9,171 nucleotides of DNA, from positions 1 to 9,171 of the forward strand of contig VGDC01000056.1 in assembly GCA_016869895.1 (NCBI GenBank), written 5' to 3'. This document shows positions 5,822-9,171 of this stretch, piece after piece (position 1 is the stretch's first letter; the number at the start of each line of letters is the position of its first letter). The stretch is from Alphaproteobacteria bacterium (GTDB lineage Bacteria; Pseudomonadota; Alphaproteobacteria; Rickettsiales; VGDC01). Below the pieces are notes generated by a model. That model saw only the letters and a program-made list of their open reading frames with translations. It did no database searches and was not told where the DNA came from. Made by a program: the position numbers and the translations under genes.

Positions 5822-6783
5822 CTCATTTCGCTATTGTCCCAGACGTCGCTGAACTGGATGATGGCCGGACCCATGATGATAAGGATGAAGGCGGGCATCA
5901 TCAGCAGGATCATCGGAATGGTCATCATGGCAGGCAGACGGCCGGCCTTGTTTTCGGCGGCCATGAGACGCTGGTGGCGGTAATCGTCGGAAAGCACGCG
6001 GAGGGTCTCCGTCAGGCTGGTGCCGAAACGCTCGGTCTGCAGCAGCGCGGCGACAAGGGCGCGGAAGGCGACAAGGTCGGTGCGCTCGCTCAAGTTCTGC
6101 AACGCCACGGCGCGGTCGCTGAGTAGGGTCAGCTCCATACGGGTCTTGTTGAGCTCCTTGGTGATTTCAGGATGGGCGCGACCCAGTTCACGGCAAACGC
6201 GCGCAAGGGCGGCATCCAGCGCCAGACCGGATTCGACGCAGACGAGAATCAGGTCAAGAGTGTCCGGGAAAGAACGGGTGAGGACTTTCTGGCGCTTTTG
6301 TTTGGCGTTGGTCAGATAGATATTCGGGCCGTACCATGCAAGAATCGGTAGAATGAAGGCGAAGAGAATCTGCAGCTTCTGCATAGCACCTTCCGCAGGG
6401 GAGGTGAAGAGCACATAGGCCAACAAAAGGCTGATGGGCAGGGCGATGACGCGGAATATGTAGTAATAGCCCACAGCGTTAGGGGAGTAGATGCCTGCAC
6501 GGATGAAGGGCAGTTGCAGCTCTTTCTCGCGCTCGCGGGCATTGATGCCCACCAGGCTGAGCAGGCTCTCTCCCATCGCCGCAAGGCCGCTTTTCTCTTC
6601 GTCGCTGTCAAGGAAAGAAGTCTCCGGGTTGCCGTATTCACTGCCGGTATAGGTGCCTTGCGTAGTAGCCAAAGTGTCGAGACGCGAGCGCACATTGCCG
6701 TTGCCGCCAACGCGGGTGATGACGAAGACCAGGCCGATGAAGACGACCATGGTGATGATGGCTGCAATGATAAGGCTGGACAT
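5815..6783 (-). CDS. tadC: Tad pilus inner-membrane platform protein TadC (T2SSF family)
   Basis: A 322-residue polytopic membrane protein that, with TadB, forms the inner-membrane platform on which the CpaF/TadA ATPase acts to assemble Flp pili. Hydrophobic segments are at about 4-22, 106-126, 138-156 and 286-309. The cytoplasmic T2SSF domain lies at about 170-280 and opens with the typical SFPDTLDLILVCVESGLALD (171-190). It includes the conserved TERFGTSLTETLRVLSDDYR segment (250-269), the usual place of the GxSL-type motif. The long charged stretch 25-95 between the first two membrane segments is typical of TadC. A clear AAGGA ribosome site lies seven bases before the ATG, and the gene begins ten bases after the tadB stop, so translation may be coupled. 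It is the last gene of the pilus cluster here; uvrB follows. Confidence 0.92.
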   Translation of the reverse strand: MSSLIIAAIITMVVFIGLVFVITRVGGNGNVRSRLDTLATTQGTYTGSEYGNPETSFLDSDEEKSGLAAMGESLLSLVGINAREREKELQLPFIRAGIYSPNAVGYYYIFRVIALPISLLLAYVLFTSPAEGAMQKLQILFAFILPILAWYGPNIYLTNAKQKRQKVLTRSFPDTLDLILVCVESGLALDAALARVCRELGRAHPEITKELNKTRMELTLLSDRAVALQNLSERTDLVAFRALVAALLQTERFGTSLTETLRVLSDDYRHQRLMAAENKAGRLPAMMTIPMILLMMPAFILIIMGPAIIQFSDVWDNSEMSQ

Positions 6784-6793
6784 CGTTTATTCC

Positions 6794-7765
6794 TTAAATA
6801 TCGATTTGCAGCATGTTTTTCACGATGAATACCGCAAGAGCCACAAGACCCGCAGAGGTCATCATGATGGTGTGGCCGGTATCCGTTTCGAAGAGAGGCA
6901 ATAGGTATTCCGGCGAAGTCATGTGGATGGCGCCGAAGACGAAGAGCGGCAGCGAACCCAGAATCATCGCGGTGGCGCGGCCTTCGGAGGTCATCGCTTT
7001 GATGCGCAGACGCAGCTGTTTGCGTTTGCGGATGATGCCGGAAAGGTTGCTGAGGACTTCCGCGAGGTTACCACCTGTCTCCTGTTGAACGGAGAGGATG
7101 ACCACGAAGAATTGCAGATCCGGCTCGTCCACGCGTTTGGACATGCGCACAAGTGCTTCGACGGTGGAACGACCGAAAGCGATCTCATCGACCAGCTGGC
7201 GGAATTCCGTCTTTATGGGCGGTTCCATGTTCTCGGCGATCATCTTCAGCGCGGTGTTGAGCGGATGGCCGGATTTCACGCTGCGCACAATCATGTCCAC
7301 CGCATCGGGGAACTGGTTGATGAAGGCTTCGTTGCGCTTATTGATTTTGCGCTTCAGGAACATTCTGGGAAGAAGAATTGCCAATGCAGCGGCGAAGAGG
7401 AAGGCCAGAAGCGGATTGAACATTTTCCCTAAGAAAATCAACCCGAAGAGGAAGATGACGAATCCTGCGATGAGCACTTGCGGCACGCTGTTCTCATAGC
7501 CTGCCTTGCGGATGAGTTCGAAAGCCTTCTCGCCGAAGGGCAAGCCGGTGAGGAATTTTGCGGCGGGGGAGGTGTCCGCCTTCAGGATGTCCACGCTGTC
7601 CTGCGCCTGCTGCTGCGTATAGGCAGCCTGATCCTCATAGATACGACCCAAGACGCGCTGTTTGTGCTCGGCGGAGGCTTTTTCGCCGGAGAACTGGCGC
7701 GCGATGAAGAGAATCGCCGCGAAGACGCCGACACCGAAGAGGATTGCGATCAAGGCCGAATTCAT
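6794..7765 (-). CDS. tadB: Tad pilus inner-membrane platform protein TadB (T2SSF family)
   Basis: A 323-residue membrane protein, partner of TadC in the Tad/Flp pilus inner-membrane platform. It has an N-terminal membrane segment (about 3-22) and a charged linker with VLGRIYEDQAAYTQQQAQ (38-55). Two adjacent membrane segments follow (about 97-113 and 117-134), then the T2SSF domain starting at NQFPDAVDMIVRSVKSGHPL (150-169). QETGGNLAEVLSNLSGIIR (228-246) is the hallmark QxTGGNLAxxL segment, and two C-terminal hydrophobic segments lie at about 266-285 and 299-316. The FPDAVDMIVRSVKSGHPL form and its position between cpaF and a second T2SSF gene distinguish it from TadC. An AAGGAAG ribosome site lies just before the ATG, and the gap from the cpaF stop is nine bases, indicating one transcript. 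No regulatory site is visible inside the cluster. Confidence 0.93.
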   Translation of the reverse strand: MNSALIAILFGVGVFAAILFIARQFSGEKASAEHKQRVLGRIYEDQAAYTQQQAQDSVDILKADTSPAAKFLTGLPFGEKAFELIRKAGYENSVPQVLIAGFVIFLFGLIFLGKMFNPLLAFLFAAALAILLPRMFLKRKINKRNEAFINQFPDAVDMIVRSVKSGHPLNTALKMIAENMEPPIKTEFRQLVDEIAFGRSTVEALVRMSKRVDEPDLQFFVVILSVQQETGGNLAEVLSNLSGIIRKRKQLRLRIKAMTSEGRATAMILGSLPLFVFGAIHMTSPEYLLPLFETDTGHTIMMTSAGLVALAVFIVKNMLQIDI

Positions 7766-7774
7766 AAGACTTCC

Positions 7775-9171
7775 TTATCCGCGCTGCTGGATACAGGCGA
7801 GAAGTTCCTTCTCGCGGTTGAAATAAGCCGCCTGTTCCATGAAACGGGGGCGGAAACCAGTGCAATAATAGTTGCCGGTGATGCGTCCCTGATCGTTCAT
7901 GGGGCCGGCTTTGAAGCCGAACAGCGTCTGGGTGGTGATGGTTTCGCCTTCCATTCCGACGACTTCTTCGATATGGGTCACGCGGCGGCCACCGTCGCGC
8001 ATACGGGAGACCTGCACGATGAGGTGCAATGCGCTCTCGATCTGCTTGCGCATGGCGGAAAGGGGGATGGTGACACCTGCGAGGCCGACAAGATTCTCGA
8101 TACGGGAGAGACAGTCACGCGGATTGTTGGCGTGGATGGTCGCCATCGAGCCTTCGTGGCCGGTGTTCATGGCGGCCAGAACGTCGAGTACCTCATCGCC
8201 GCGGATCTCGCCGAGGATGATGCGGTCAGGGCGCATACGCAGCGCGTTCTTCACCAGCTGACGCTGGGTGATTTCACCGGTGCCTTCGGAGTTGGAAGGA
8301 CGGGTCTCCAGGCGCAGCACGTGCGGCTGGTGCAGCTGCAATTCCGCCGCGTCCTCGATGGTGATGACGCGTTCGCCCTCGTCGATATGGCCGGAGAGGG
8401 CGTTGAGCATGGTGGTCTTACCGGAACCCGTACCGCCGGAGATGATGATGTTCACGCGGATATTGCCGGCGATTTCCAGAAACTGGCACATCTCAGGACT
8501 CATCGAGCCGTAGTCCACGTACTGCTTGAGCGGCATTTTGGAGGGCTTGAACTTACGGATGGAGACCAAGCTGCCATCCAGCGCGAGGGGCGGGATGATG
8601 GCGTTGAAGCGCGAACCGTCCGGCATGCGCGCATCCACCATGGGGCTGGTCTCATCGACGCGACGACCCGTGAGCGACACGATCTTCTGCACGACGTTGA
8701 GCAGGTGCTTCTCGCTGGAGAAGACCACATCGGAAGGCGCGAGCTTGCCCTCTTTCTCAAGATAGATCTGATGGGGGCCGTTGATGAGGATGTCGGAGAC
8801 GTCCTTATCGGCAAGAATCGGCTCAAGTGGACCAAAACCGAGGACTTCGTCGATCACCTGCTGCTGGAGCAGCTCCTGCTGGGCGGAGTTGAGCGGGATG
8901 TTCACTTCAGAGGTGATGGAGCGGGCGGCAGCGGAGACGCGTTCTTTACGCACCTTGGCGGGAAGGGCTTCAAGCGCGGCCAAATCGGCGCGTTCGAGCA
9001 ACACTTCGATGACCTGTGCTTTCGCGCGTTTGTATTCTTCCGTCTCCAAACCGGGGTCGGTGTAGCGATGGATGAGCGGGCCTTTGGGCTTGACGGTCGC
9101 TTGCGCGGCTACGGATGCTGCATCCACCAAAGCACCGCCTTCGGAACCGCCCGACTGCGGGATGGTCGCCG
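7775..9171 (-). CDS. cpaF: Tad pilus assembly ATPase CpaF/TadA (5' end outside the window)
   Basis: Hexameric secretion ATPase of the VirB11/GspE superfamily that powers Flp pilus assembly through TadB/TadC. The frame is open to the window edge, so the N-terminus is cut. A TTG at 9128-9130 is the first possible start inside the window but is probably internal, since the preceding codons (ending PQSGGSEGGA) look like normal protein. Counting from that TTG there are 451 residues. The N-terminal domain contains EVLGFGPLEPILAD (95-108) and ILINGPHQIYLEKEGKL (114-130). Walker A is GGTGSGKTT (232-240), and the Asp box is VITIEDAAELQL (255-266). Walker B lies in RIILGEIRG (303-311) and the His box in GSMATIHANNPRD (327-339). 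The C-terminal tail GFRPRFMEQAAYF is typical of CpaF. The catalytic core is intact. Upstream tad/cpa genes (cpaE and earlier) would be expected beyond the right edge. Confidence 0.93.
   Translation of the reverse strand, partial: ATIPQSGGSEGGALVDAASVAAQATVKPKGPLIHRYTDPGLETEEYKRAKAQVIEVLLERADLAALEALPAKVRKERVSAAARSITSEVNIPLNSAQQELLQQQVIDEVLGFGPLEPILADKDVSDILINGPHQIYLEKEGKLAPSDVVFSSEKHLLNVVQKIVSLTGRRVDETSPMVDARMPDGSRFNAIIPPLALDGSLVSIRKFKPSKMPLKQYVDYGSMSPEMCQFLEIAGNIRVNIIISGGTGSGKTTMLNALSGHIDEGERVITIEDAAELQLHQPHVLRLETRPSNSEGTGEITQRQLVKNALRMRPDRIILGEIRGDEVLDVLAAMNTGHEGSMATIHANNPRDCLSRIENLVGLAGVTIPLSAMRKQIESALHLIVQVSRMRDGGRRVTHIEEVVGMEGETITTQTLFGFKAGPMNDQGRITGNYYCTGFRPRFMEQAAYFNREKELLACIQQRG

Noticed and set aside
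9128..9130. TTG as the true start of cpaF
   Set aside because: The frame stays open to the window edge with protein-like codons before it, and no convincing ribosome site precedes the TTG, so the gene is treated as cut by the window.
1..9171. CRISPR array, tRNA or rRNA genes, insertion sequence with transposase
   Set aside because: No regularly spaced direct repeats, no tRNA-like cloverleaf and no transposase-like protein could be seen on either strand.

Overview
The window is about 9.2 kb of a bacterial chromosome, and every recognisable gene lies on the minus strand. The gene content is a Tad/Flp pilus cluster in the cpaF-tadB-tadC arrangement, a cysteine-type intracellular polyhydroxybutyrate depolymerase, a UvrB and a very small entericidin-type lipoprotein. 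Together with the GC-rich coding style (long open antisense shadows, NNC/NNG codons), this suggests a free-living alphaproteobacterium. That placement is inference from family resemblance; no rRNA or other taxonomic marker is present.

The layout below is in transcription order, from right to left. Bases 9171-5815 hold cpaF (5' end cut by the window), tadB and tadC. The gaps between them are only 9-10 bases, so they are one operon carrying the ATPase and the two inner-membrane platform proteins of a Flp/Tad pilus machine. An 80-base gap follows, with a small inverted repeat that straddles the tadC stop codon. Then comes uvrB (5734-3698), the nucleotide-excision-repair damage-verifying helicase. 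It contains an unusual pair of seven-base G tracts. A 234-base gap (3464-3697) holds two inverted-repeat structures, one of them a palindromic element of about 100 bases. Next is a 560-residue thiamine-diphosphate-dependent 2-oxoacid decarboxylase of the pyruvate/indolepyruvate decarboxylase family (3463-1781). Only 24 bases after its stop begins a 44-codon entericidin-like lipoprotein gene (1756-1622), which ends in a strong hairpin terminator (1564-1600). Last is phaZ (1497-229), followed by a gene-free stretch (1-228) full of short palindromes, including one of the dispersed ATTCC...GGAAT type.

Functionally these are separate modules: surface pilus assembly, DNA repair, and carbon-store or redox metabolism (PHB mobilisation and 2-oxoacid decarboxylation) with a stress-type lipoprotein. 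I do not see a clear new multi-gene defence or mobile system. The points most worth a second look are four. The decarboxylase has glutamine where the family's catalytic glutamate normally sits. The entericidin gene is easily missed and is tightly linked to that decarboxylase. uvrB carries a canonical G-quadruplex-type motif made of two G7 tracts. The intergenic regions contain palindromic elements.
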